This document shows, piece after piece, positions 1-5,146 of a stretch of 5,146 nt of DNA. Both the position numbers and the translations under genes were made by a program. Origin of the DNA: Candidatus Omnitrophota bacterium (GTDB taxonomy: Bacteria > Omnitrophota > Gorgyraeia > Zapsychrales > Fredricksoniimonadaceae). Under the pieces are notes generated by a model. It made no database searches. It had not been told where the DNA came from and saw only the letters and a program-made list of their open reading frames with translations. The stretch is from NCBI GenBank assembly GCA_016789035.1, contig JAEUSC010000196.1, forward strand, positions 1-5,146, in the 5' to 3' direction. Within the stretch, counting starts at the first letter, position 1, and each line of letters begins with the position of its first letter.

Positions 1-36
1 GAGACACTTGCACACCCTAAATAAAAATTCTGAAAA

Positions 37-327
37 TTATTTATTTCTATCACTTTTTGGGACCGCAGATTTCCCAAAATGCTTTAACTGAGGATCATGG
101 TAGGCAACCCAGGCTTGTGCGTAATTCTCAATCCAATCTTCGGCCGCTTTGTCAAATCCGATGTCAAATCCCGCAATTTCGCTTTCCAGCCACTTATGAC
201 GGTTGATCTCTTCGATCACGCGCCTGTCTTTGAGGAGTTTTTTAGGATCCAGTTCCAAAACCTTTCCTTTCGTGATTGGAAACAAACGCATTCTACGCTT
301 TGACATCCACTTATGCAAGCGATTCAT
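37..327 (-). CDS. Small basic cytoplasmic protein of unknown function
   Basis: I do not recognise this gene. From the ATG at 327 it encodes 96 residues with no signal peptide or membrane segment. The first 36 residues are strongly basic (many Lys/Arg), which would suit nucleic-acid or ribosome contact, but that is inference. Residues 38-75 look like a helical segment with a pattern that seems conserved in style: H44-K45-W46, S49-E50, G53, D55, G57, then D64-W65. I have an unverified impression that H-K-W-x2-S-E-x2-G-x-D-x-G recurs in other short bacterial proteins. An in-frame ATG at 342 would add five residues, but nothing resembling a ribosome-binding site precedes it. The ATG at 327 has GGAG nine bases upstream, so I prefer it. 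The gene is last in the operon, 23 bases after the exported-protein gene. It is probably real, because the frame is intact and tightly placed. Confidence 0.7.
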   Translation of the reverse strand: MNRLHKWMSKRRMRLFPITKGKVLELDPKKLLKDRRVIEEINRHKWLESEIAGFDIGFDKAAEDWIENYAQAWVAYHDPQLKHFGKSAVPKSDRNK

Positions 328-336
328 AAGCAATTT

Positions 337-340
337 CTCC
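337..340 (-). promoter_or_regulatory. Shine-Dalgarno site choosing the start of the last operon gene
   Basis: Read on the minus strand, GGAG lies nine bases upstream of the ATG at 327. It overlaps the alternative ATG at 342, which itself has only an AT-rich stretch and no purine-rich site upstream. This favours the inner start. Confidence 0.5.
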
Positions 341-350
341 ATCGATGGTG

Positions 351-680
351 TTAATATTTTTCGCGGCCGCGAATGGTAAATGTGCTATTGGGAACAATGG
401 CCTTAATTGACGAAAACAAAATAAAACCTTCTTTAACCTTTGCATTAAAACCCGAATCATTGACAAACACAAGAAATTGCTGATCATTGATATTGTCGAT
501 TCTGACGATTCTGACATGACTCACAATAAAACTTTCCGCGCCACCGGTGTTTCCATAATAAATATCGTAATTTTCATTCTTATCAATATTTCCCAAACCT
601 AAATCTGCAAACACCAAGACAGGGCCGTAATAAGAAAAAGCCAATACTACCGCAAACACGATGACGCGAACTATTTTCAT
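351..680 (-). CDS. Short exported protein of unknown function (Sec signal peptide)
   Basis: This 109-residue protein is not one I recognise. Its N-terminus is a standard Sec signal peptide: K2 and R5, a hydrophobic core from about residue 6 to 24, and a V23-F24-A25 motif suited to signal peptidase I cleavage before D26. There is no lipobox cysteine, so it is unlikely to be a lipoprotein. The mature part of about 84 residues contains no cysteine and alternates hydrophobic and polar residues (for example VRIVRID, QFLVFVND, GFILFSSI), which suggests a small beta-sheet fold in the periplasm or outside the cell. The ATG at 680 lies five bases after the stop of the methyltransferase gene. The ribosome-binding site is weak (AAGAG very close to the ATG), so translation may be coupled to the upstream gene. 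Nothing in the sequence links its function to the enzymes before it. Confidence 0.75.
   Translation of the reverse strand: MKIVRVIVFAVVLAFSYYGPVLVFADLGLGNIDKNENYDIYYGNTGGAESFIVSHVRIVRIDNINDQQFLVFVNDSGFNAKVKEGFILFSSIKAIVPNSTFTIRGREKY
360..373. repeat. Perfect 14-base GC-rich palindrome at the 3' end of a gene
   Basis: TTCGCGGCCGCGAA reads identically on both strands and falls on the last codons of the exported-protein gene (Ile-Arg-Gly-Arg-Glu). As RNA it could fold into a five-pair stem with a GGCC loop, 33 bases before the ATG of the next gene at 327. No T-tract follows on the minus strand, so it is not a factor-independent terminator. It may be a chance product of the codons used. Confidence 0.4.
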
Positions 681-685
681 AACTC

Positions 686-1225
686 TTATTTCTTTAAGTG
701 CCTAGCTAATAGATGTGAACGGATATGATATCCGATAATACCAAATGCCACGGCAACGTTCAACGAATTCTTTATGCCATCCATAGCAATTTCAACAGCC
801 TCGTCACACATCCCCACCAATTCCTCAGAAATACCGCTGACTTCGTTTCCCATAATCAGACAGACCGGTGATCGGGGAATATATGAATCATGTTCAACGC
901 TGTTTGACATCTGCTCCAGCATAACGATTTGATATCCTTTATCCCTCAATTCCTTGATCAGAGTTAAAATCTCCTTTCGATATTCCCAGGAAACGTTGTC
1001 TTGAGCGCCGAGCGCGGTTTTTGCAATTCCGGACTGCGGCGGATAACCTGTGATCCCACAAAGCCAGATTTTCTCGATGCCTATTCCATCGGCGGTGCGA
1101 AAGATAGAACCGACATTGTATAGACTGCGAATGCCATTGAGGACCACACAAAACGGGAGTTTGGCCTGCTTAGCTTTTAAAACCTGACGCCGGACGATTT
1201 CCTCGTGGTCCAATTTTCTTATCAT
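686..1225 (-). CDS. SpoU/TrmH-family RNA 2'-O-ribose methyltransferase
   Basis: This protein is predicted to transfer a methyl group from S-adenosylmethionine to a ribose 2'-hydroxyl in tRNA or rRNA. The three SpoU motifs are clear (numbering from a TTG at 1228; subtract one for the ATG start). Motif 1 is NGIRSLYNVGSIFRTAD at 31-47, with N31 and the likely catalytic R44. Motif 2 is LIMGNEVSGIS at 124-134. Motif 3 spans about 144-164 with the SLNVAVAFGI core that forms the trefoil-knot cofactor site. At about 179 residues it is a catalytic domain only, without the L30e-like RNA-binding domain found in RlmB-type enzymes, so the RNA target cannot be inferred. The ATG at 1225 lies three bases after the Nudix stop. 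An in-frame TTG directly before it is a less likely start. The nearest purine run is a weak GAAAG. The gene ends five bases before the exported-protein gene. Confidence 0.92.
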   Translation of the reverse strand: MIRKLDHEEIVRRQVLKAKQAKLPFCVVLNGIRSLYNVGSIFRTADGIGIEKIWLCGITGYPPQSGIAKTALGAQDNVSWEYRKEILTLIKELRDKGYQIVMLEQMSNSVEHDSYIPRSPVCLIMGNEVSGISEELVGMCDEAVEIAMDGIKNSLNVAVAFGIIGYHIRSHLLARHLKK

Positions 1226-1228
1226 CAA

Positions 1229-1789
1229 TTAACATCTTTCTAAAAAATAAAGTCCGGCATACACTTTGGGATCAACCAGACAACCTTGCCTCTCACATTT
1301 CTTAAGCCAACGATCAATTTTTTCTACAGAGACCTCACACACTTCAATATTTTCTGTCTGATCGCCACCGCCGTTGTGAACTTTAACCAACTCTTCAGCC
1401 CGAAACAATGTCATGACATCACGGGATGATCCGGGAGAAACAGGCCCCTCCAAGATCTTTGTCAATTTTTTGGCGCGATATCCTGTTTCCTCGAGAAGTT
1501 CACGTTTGGCTGCGGCGCTTAAAGATTCTCTCTGGGCATTTCCTTGATCGTTGACTAAGCCTGCGGGAAATTCGATGCAGTACCTTCCTACCGGAGGACG
1601 ATACTGTTTGATCAGTAGAACATTGCTATTCTGTGTCATCGCAATGATGACAACGATGCCGGTACAATTAATTCTATGGGAAAATTCCCACCCGCCATGA
1701 CGGATCAGTCTCAAATAATTACCTTCAAAGAGAACTTGGCTCTTATCTTCAGCATTTAAACTCTTTCGTTTCAAACTAAACTCTCCCAT
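1229..1789 (-). CDS. Nudix hydrolase, ADP-ribose pyrophosphatase type
   Basis: This enzyme probably hydrolyses ADP-ribose or another nucleoside diphosphate sugar to AMP and a sugar phosphate in the cytoplasm. The sequence matches the ADP-ribose pyrophosphatase subgroup: [17 protein letters not shown] at 61-77, the Nudix core RELLEETGY at 96-104 with metal-binding R96-E97, E100 and E101, SPG at 118-120, and TENIEV at 145-150 where relatives usually read DEDIEV. The box is stretched: 18 residues separate G77 from R96 where the usual pattern has 13. E88 still sits seven residues before R96. The length of 186 is normal. The given start is the ATG at 1789, which overlaps the peptidase gene by 19 bases but has its only purine run directly against it. 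A TTG at 1774 is a serious rival start (see the separate entry). Substrate choice within the family is inference. Confidence 0.92.
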   Translation of the reverse strand: MGEFSLKRKSLNAEDKSQVLFEGNYLRLIRHGGWEFSHRINCTGIVVIIAMTQNSNVLLIKQYRPPVGRYCIEFPAGLVNDQGNAQRESLSAAAKRELLEETGYRAKKLTKILEGPVSPGSSRDVMTLFRAEELVKVHNGGGDQTENIEVCEVSVEKIDRWLKKCERQGCLVDPKVYAGLYFLERC

Positions 1790-3507
1790 TCCTTTTTAAC
1801 CAGTTCAACGAGCGGCAGAATTGTCCGTTCGGTAAAATCAAATTCGATTCCGGCCGCCTTATAAAGCTCAGGTAACGGACGTGATCCCCCCAATGCCAAA
1901 CCTCGGCGATAATTGGCCAGTGCCTGCTTTGGATTTTCTTTGGCCTGACGCCATAATTGCAAAGCCCCTAATTGTGCTATTCCATACTCAATATAATAAA
2001 AAGGAACTTCGAAAATGTGCAGCTGGCGGTGCCATAAATACTCTCTTATGCCTTCTAAACCCTGCCAATTAACCACATCTCCTCCAAAGCGTTTGTGCAA
2101 TTCAATCCACATATCTTTGCGCTGATCAGGTGTATGTTTAGGATTTTCATAGATCCAGTGCTGAAATGCATCCACATTCGCAACCCAAACTAGAACCTCT
2201 AAAATATCTTCCAAATGTTCCCGCTTAGAACGGCGAGTGTCTTGCGGTGAATAAAATACATCCATGTACTCGCCGGCTAAAAGTTCCATAGCCATGGACG
2301 CCACCTCAGAAAATTCCATAGGCGCATGGCGATATTCAACCAACGGATCGTGGGCACAAGCTAATGCATGAAACGCATGCCCACCTTCATGCAACAAGGT
2401 TCTAACATCACGCTCCAGCCCCACGGCATTCATGAAAATGAAAGGTTTACGGGCTTCGCTCAATGTGCTCTGATACCCACCAGGAGCCTTTCCTTTTCGG
2501 CTCGCCAAATCCAAAAGACCTTCGTTTTTCATGATTTCAAATTGGCGGCCCAGCTCTTCGTCTGTCTGACGAAAAACAGAGACGGACTTCAAAATCAATT
2601 CCTCGACGGTCCCAAAAGGTTTCAAGGCCGGTAAACTTAATGGATCTACAGCCGTATCCCATGGCCTAAGATCTGTTAATTTCATCTGCTTTCGTCGCAG
2701 TTGTGAAATCTCCTGTAACAACGGAACCATGTGCCGCTCCATGACCCGATGATATTTCTTGCAATCATCTGGCGTATAGTCAAACCGGTGATAGGATTTA
2801 AACTGATAATCCCGGAAATTGGAAAAGCCCGCATTCTTCGCTACGGTATTGCGTAACTCCAGCATTTTGTCAAAGATCTCTTCAAGCTTCTGGCAATCTT
2901 GCAGTCTTCTTTGGGCTGTGGCACGCCAAGCTTGTTCGCGCAGACTACGATCAGGTTCCAGCAAATATTTAGACATCTCGGGAAGCGTACGCTCTTTTCC
3001 TTCAAAAATGACCGTCATAGCACCGCTGATGGTTTGATATTCCTGCGACAAAAGATCAATCTTCGTTTGCAGCGGCACATTGTCATCAACAAACAGTTCG
3101 ACGTTGCATTTAAGATCTCTGATATAGACCTGATAACGCTTAGTATCCAGACCATGGACTTCGAGTGCTTTTAGAAATTTATGGTTTAATCGATCATCAA
3201 GCGGCTTAATCGCTGGAACAACAGTTTCAATAAACTGCTTATAATCATTGGCCCGCTTGGGATCATCTGTCTGACACGTCATGTAAATATAAAGCACTGA
3301 ACCTTTTTGATTGACCGCAGCATCCAGCTCCGAGCGGTCAAAAACAAACTGTTCAAGCTCCTGAGACGATTTAATTGCACGTAAATATAGTTGTTCATAA
3401 AGCCCCGTGACAACCTTAACGTCGGATAAATCAGCATCTTTCGGAACAAAGGTACGAGGTTGATAAGCAGGAAGATCGTTTAATTGACCCTGTGTTGAGC
3501 TAACCAT
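1771..3507 (-). CDS. M3-family oligoendopeptidase (zinc metallopeptidase)
   Basis: This 578-residue enzyme is predicted to be a cytoplasmic zinc endopeptidase that cuts short peptides. The zinc site is visible as HEGGH at 373-377 (H373, catalytic E374, H377) inside [10 protein letters not shown]. The third ligand is probably E401 in [14 protein letters not shown], 28 residues after H373, the spacing seen in M3 peptidases. A tyrosine-rich segment [10 protein letters not shown] at 503-512 corresponds to the conserved substrate-side tyrosines of the family. The first 200 or so residues form the helical N-terminal region, and the catalytic domain follows. Length fits the PepF-like M3B group (about 560-600). 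The HEGGH form and flanks look closer to the M3 group usually annotated as distinct from classical PepF, so I give no symbol. There is no signal peptide. The start at 3507 is well supported: GGAG lies seven bases upstream and a promoter lies beyond it. It is the first gene of the operon. Confidence 0.95.
   Translation of the reverse strand: MVSSTQGQLNDLPAYQPRTFVPKDADLSDVKVVTGLYEQLYLRAIKSSQELEQFVFDRSELDAAVNQKGSVLYIYMTCQTDDPKRANDYKQFIETVVPAIKPLDDRLNHKFLKALEVHGLDTKRYQVYIRDLKCNVELFVDDNVPLQTKIDLLSQEYQTISGAMTVIFEGKERTLPEMSKYLLEPDRSLREQAWRATAQRRLQDCQKLEEIFDKMLELRNTVAKNAGFSNFRDYQFKSYHRFDYTPDDCKKYHRVMERHMVPLLQEISQLRRKQMKLTDLRPWDTAVDPLSLPALKPFGTVEELILKSVSVFRQTDEELGRQFEIMKNEGLLDLASRKGKAPGGYQSTLSEARKPFIFMNAVGLERDVRTLLHEGGHAFHALACAHDPLVEYRHAPMEFSEVASMAMELLAGEYMDVFYSPQDTRRSKREHLEDILEVLVWVANVDAFQHWIYENPKHTPDQRKDMWIELHKRFGGDVVNWQGLEGIREYLWHRQLHIFEVPFYYIEYGIAQLGALQLWRQAKENPKQALANYRRGLALGGSRPLPELYKAAGIEFDFTERTILPLVELVKKEWESLV
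1781..1787 (-). promoter_or_regulatory. Internal Shine-Dalgarno and TTGA coupling site of the Nudix gene
   Basis: On the minus strand GGGAGAG is followed after six bases by an in-frame TTG (1774-1772). That TTG overlaps the peptidase stop codon TGA (1773-1771) as TTGA. This is the usual layout of a translationally coupled start. It would shorten the Nudix protein by five residues, with no loss of its recognised domain. Confidence 0.5.
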
Positions 3508-3514
3508 ATTAATT

Positions 3515-3518
3515 CTCC
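3515..3518 (-). promoter_or_regulatory. Shine-Dalgarno site of the peptidase gene
   Basis: GGAG (within TTGGAGAA on the minus strand) lies seven bases before the ATG at 3507. This is good spacing and fixes the peptidase start. Confidence 0.7.
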
Positions 3519-3566
3519 AAGTTATTTACAATAAGCATTGATAAAACGTTCGAAGACAAGTGGCAA

Positions 3567-3595
3567 ATTATAACAAAATTACATTTTCAACCCAA
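3567..3595 (-). promoter_or_regulatory. Predicted extended -10 promoter of the five-gene operon
   Basis: Reading the minus strand, a perfect TATAAT (3572-3567) is preceded directly by TGT, giving the extended -10 element TGnTATAAT. A partial -35 box TTGGGT (3595-3590) stands 17 bases upstream. The weak -35 is the usual companion of an extended -10. Transcription would begin near 3560, leaving a leader of about 50 bases before the peptidase ATG. This is inferred from sigma-70-type consensus only. Confidence 0.6.
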
Positions 3596-3630
3596 ACATT
3601 TCTTTATAGGAGTTACCGAAGAAAAACAGC

Positions 3631-3658
3631 TTGACAAAAACACAGTTTCCCTTATATT
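3631..3658 (+). promoter_or_regulatory. Predicted sigma-70-type promoter of rpmB
   Basis: A perfect -35 box TTGACA (3631-3636) is followed after 16 bases by TATATT (3653-3658), which matches TATAAT at five of six positions. Transcription would start around 3665, giving a leader of about 70 bases before rpmB. A strong promoter is expected for a ribosomal protein gene. The -35 boxes of this and the divergent operon promoter are about 35 bases apart. Confidence 0.75.
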
Positions 3659-3723
3659 AAGGGCTCTGGATTTCAAAAATTTTAACCCGTTACGCATTTA
3701 GAACAAACGATTTGTGATTCAAC

Positions 3724-3730
3724 AAAGAGG
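3724..3730 (+). promoter_or_regulatory. Shine-Dalgarno site of rpmB
   Basis: AAAGAGG ends six bases before the ATG at 3737. The spacing is near ideal and supports this start. Confidence 0.75.
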
Positions 3731-3736
3731 ATTCAT

Positions 3737-3964
3737 ATGTCAAAAATTTGCGTTATATGCGATAAAGGCCCGGCAACAGGAAACAAATATCAAAGACGCG
3801 GTATGATCAAGCGTAAGGGCGGTGCAGGTTCCAAGATCGTTGGAAAAACACTTCGCAAAGTCATGCCCAACCTTCAGCGCGTAAAGATTGTTTTAGCAGG
3901 AACCGTTAGCAGATCTTACGTATGCACATCCTGTATCCGTGCCGGAAAAATTGTTAAAGCTTAA
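3737..3964 (+). CDS. rpmB: Large-subunit ribosomal protein bL28, zinc-binding form
   Basis: This is the 75-residue ribosomal protein L28 of the 50S subunit. Family marks are the N-terminal CxxC followed by GPATGN (11-16), the central Gly/Lys-rich stretch, VGKT (35-38), PNLQRVKI (44-51) and the C-terminal VCTSCIRAGKIVKA. Two cysteine pairs, C5/C8 and C63/C66, form the four-cysteine zinc site of the C+ version of this protein. Many bacteria, E. coli included, carry a cysteine-free form. The protein is very basic, as expected for an rRNA-binding protein. The start is supported by AAAGAGG six bases upstream. The gene has its own promoter and terminator and no rpmG (L33) beside it, so it is transcribed alone rather than in the common rpmB-rpmG pair. 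It is divergent from the peptidase operon and convergent with recJ. Confidence 0.97.
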   Translation: MSKICVICDKGPATGNKYQRRGMIKRKGGAGSKIVGKTLRKVMPNLQRVKIVLAGTVSRSYVCTSCIRAGKIVKA

Positions 3965-3983
3965 TTCACTATTCACAAAACAG

Positions 3984-4018
3984 AAAAAAAGACCAATGAA
4001 TATTCATTGGTCTTTTTT
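3984..4018. terminator. Bidirectional intrinsic terminator between rpmB and recJ
   Basis: Bases 3991-4012 form a perfect inverted repeat (left arm GACCAATGAAT). It is flanked by seven A on the left (3984-3990) and six T on the right (4013-4018). As RNA it gives a nine-pair stem with an ATAT loop, extended by A-U pairs. Read rightward it ends rpmB, 26 bases after the stop codon. Read leftward the A-tract becomes the U-tract and it ends recJ, about 24 bases after that stop. One element therefore serves both convergent genes. Confidence 0.92.
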
Positions 4019-4036
4019 ATTTGCCTTCCCTGCCTG

Positions 4037-5146
4037 CTAATCCAGTAATTTTATATCTTTCAGTTTTAACTGAACGACCGGCGCTTTATTCCAGTCATCA
4101 ATCATCACATTGTAGGCAAGATCTATCTTTTTGCCCGGCTTAATGTACGGCTGAAATTCGCTCATACCAAAACCCACCGCAGAAATGCTACACTCACCGT
4201 CCGTAACCCAAAACTTGATTGTCCCCTTACCCATCACCGTTGGCGCACTTCTAACCGTCAAATTTCGAGAACACAAAACCACCGGTGGATTCCCCTCTCC
4301 GTGCGGTTCTAGGCTATCAATCAAATTCACAAAATCCAAGTTGAGGGCGGAAAACGGAACCTCGCAATCTATGTCCAAAGACGGCATCAAGTCAATAGAG
4401 GCAAACGCCTCGCGGGCAAAATCGTTTATGGCCTGACGAAAGATATCAATATTTTCATGTTTGACCTTTAAACCGGCCGCGCGTTTGTGGCCGCCGTATG
4501 TTTCCAAAGAAGCAGCACAATTTGTCAACGCATCAACCAAATGAAAACCTTCAATGGAACGGCACGAACCAACTCCTAAGCCGTCCTCAATGGAAATAAC
4601 AATAGTCGGCCGGTAATACTTCTCCACAATCTTAGAAGCTACAATGCCAAGCACCCCCTTATGCCAGCCCTCTTTATGAACGACGATGATCTGGTCATCC
4701 ATAGCCTTTGAGGATTCAATCATAGCAAATGCTTCTTGGACCACCTCGCTCTGCATTTTCTGCCGAGACAAATTATGAGATTCTAAGCTCTGAGCCAGTG
4801 CCAATGCTTCGGTATAATCTTCCGACAACAGAAGATCTAATGCAATTGTTGCTGAGTCCATGCGGCCGGCGGCGTTGAGCCGAGGGCCAAGAATAAACCC
4901 GATATAAAAAGGCTTGAGGTTCTTACCCCTAATTTTGGCCACATCTAACAATGCCATCAGACCAGCCTTGCGCGTTCTTTCAATGGCCGGCAATCCGTTT
5001 TTCACGAAAATGCGGTTTTCTCCACGCAAAGGCACGACATCCGCGACCGTTCCCATGGCAATGAGATCATATTCCTCCGCAGGGATTTCACCAAGGAGCG
5101 CCTGCACCAGTTTGGCCACCAATCCAACCGCCGCAAGCTGTTTAAA
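4037..5146 (-). CDS. recJ: RecJ single-stranded-DNA 5'-3' exonuclease, C-terminal part (gene runs off the window)
   Basis: RecJ degrades single-stranded DNA from the 5' end in recombination and mismatch/base-excision repair. The window shows the last 369 residues of a protein usually about 560-580 long. The frame is open to the edge and no true start is present, and an apparent TTG start at 5122 lies inside the conserved region. Counting from the edge, LAAVGLVAKLVQAL (4-17) and GTVADVVPL (32-40) belong to the DHH domain, D36 being the last metal-binding aspartate. GPRLNAAGR is at 87-95. The DHHA1 domain holds GWHKGVLGIVASKI (160-173), GSCRSIEGFHL (193-203) and GGHKRAAGL (218-226). The C-terminal OB-fold region begins near LEPHGEGNPP (279-288). 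The N-terminal DHH motifs I-III lie outside the window. The stop is TAG at 4039-4037, followed by the shared terminator. Confidence 0.95.
   Translation of the reverse strand, partial: FKQLAAVGLVAKLVQALLGEIPAEEYDLIAMGTVADVVPLRGENRIFVKNGLPAIERTRKAGLMALLDVAKIRGKNLKPFYIGFILGPRLNAAGRMDSATIALDLLLSEDYTEALALAQSLESHNLSRQKMQSEVVQEAFAMIESSKAMDDQIIVVHKEGWHKGVLGIVASKIVEKYYRPTIVISIEDGLGVGSCRSIEGFHLVDALTNCAASLETYGGHKRAAGLKVKHENIDIFRQAINDFAREAFASIDLMPSLDIDCEVPFSALNLDFVNLIDSLEPHGEGNPPVVLCSRNLTVRSAPTVMGKGTIKFWVTDGECSISAVGFGMSEFQPYIKPGKKIDLAYNVMIDDWNKAPVVQLKLKDIKLLD

Noticed and set aside
1..36. Possible terminator or next gene after the last operon gene
   Set aside because: The 36 bases are AT-rich with no inverted repeat and no convincing coding start. 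The window ends too soon to say more.
311..517. Minus-strand open frame overlapping the two small operon genes
   Set aside because: It is out of frame with both. The two flanking genes give cleaner products, one with a signal peptide and one with a patterned motif, so this frame is a shadow. The frames at 97-303 (plus) and 939-1151 (minus) are rejected for the same reason.
2899..3174. Open frame of 91 codons on the plus strand inside the peptidase gene
   Set aside because: It lies wholly antisense to a confidently identified enzyme and its translation shows no family motif. The same applies to plus-strand frames at 1881-2072, 2368-2634, 2819-3037 and 4185-4436.
3703..3715. Small hairpin ACAAA-CGA-TTTGT in the rpmB leader, considered as an autoregulatory or riboswitch element
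   Set aside because: Five mostly A-U pairs in an AT-rich leader are expected by chance. The leader of about 70 bases is too short and unstructured by eye to support a riboswitch call.
5120..5122. TTG at 5122 as the start of a short RecJ
   Set aside because: The frame continues to the edge with residues matching RecJ's conserved internal region, so this codon is internal leucine and the gene is simply cut by the window.
1..5146. Search for defence systems, transposons, CRISPR arrays, att sites, tRNAs and direct repeats
   Set aside because: I saw no regularly spaced repeats, terminal inverted repeats, transposase or nuclease motifs beyond RecJ, and no cloverleaf-like segment. The region reads as conserved housekeeping DNA.

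Overview
The window is compact bacterial chromosome with seven supportable protein genes and no mobile element, CRISPR array, tRNA or rRNA. Base composition is roughly mid-40s percent GC by eye. L28 is the four-cysteine (zinc-type) form. The small RNA methyltransferase and the RecJ have sequence styles I associate with deep Gram-negative lineages such as Omnitrophota or deltaproteobacterial relatives. That placement is an impression only, and I cannot fix the phylum from this sequence.

Positions 37-3507 (minus strand) look like one five-gene operon. In transcription order it holds an M3-family oligopeptidase, a Nudix hydrolase of the ADP-ribose pyrophosphatase type, a small SpoU/TrmH-type RNA 2'-O-methyltransferase, a short exported protein of unknown function and a short basic cytoplasmic protein of unknown function. 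Junctions are tight: a 4- or 19-base overlap, then gaps of 3, 5 and 23 bases. An extended -10 promoter at 3567-3595 fits as the operon's promoter. No terminator is visible in the 36 bases left after the last gene.

Positions 3508-3736 are the only long intergenic space (229 bases). It carries two back-to-back promoters, one for the operon and a stronger-looking one (TTGACA, 16-base spacer, TATATT) for rpmB on the plus strand. rpmB (3737-3964) stands alone and ends at a perfect hairpin at 3984-4018. That hairpin has an A-tract on one side and a T-tract on the other, so it can also terminate recJ, which arrives from the opposite direction. The recJ gene (4037 to the window edge) lacks its N-terminal part only because the window ends.

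The functions are housekeeping: peptide turnover, nucleotide clean-up, RNA modification, translation and DNA repair. I found no convincing new defence or mobile system. The points worth a second look are the two unknown small genes at the operon tail, the competing start codons of the Nudix gene, its stretched Nudix box, the divergent promoter pair, the shared terminator and an excess of the palindrome CGGCCG.
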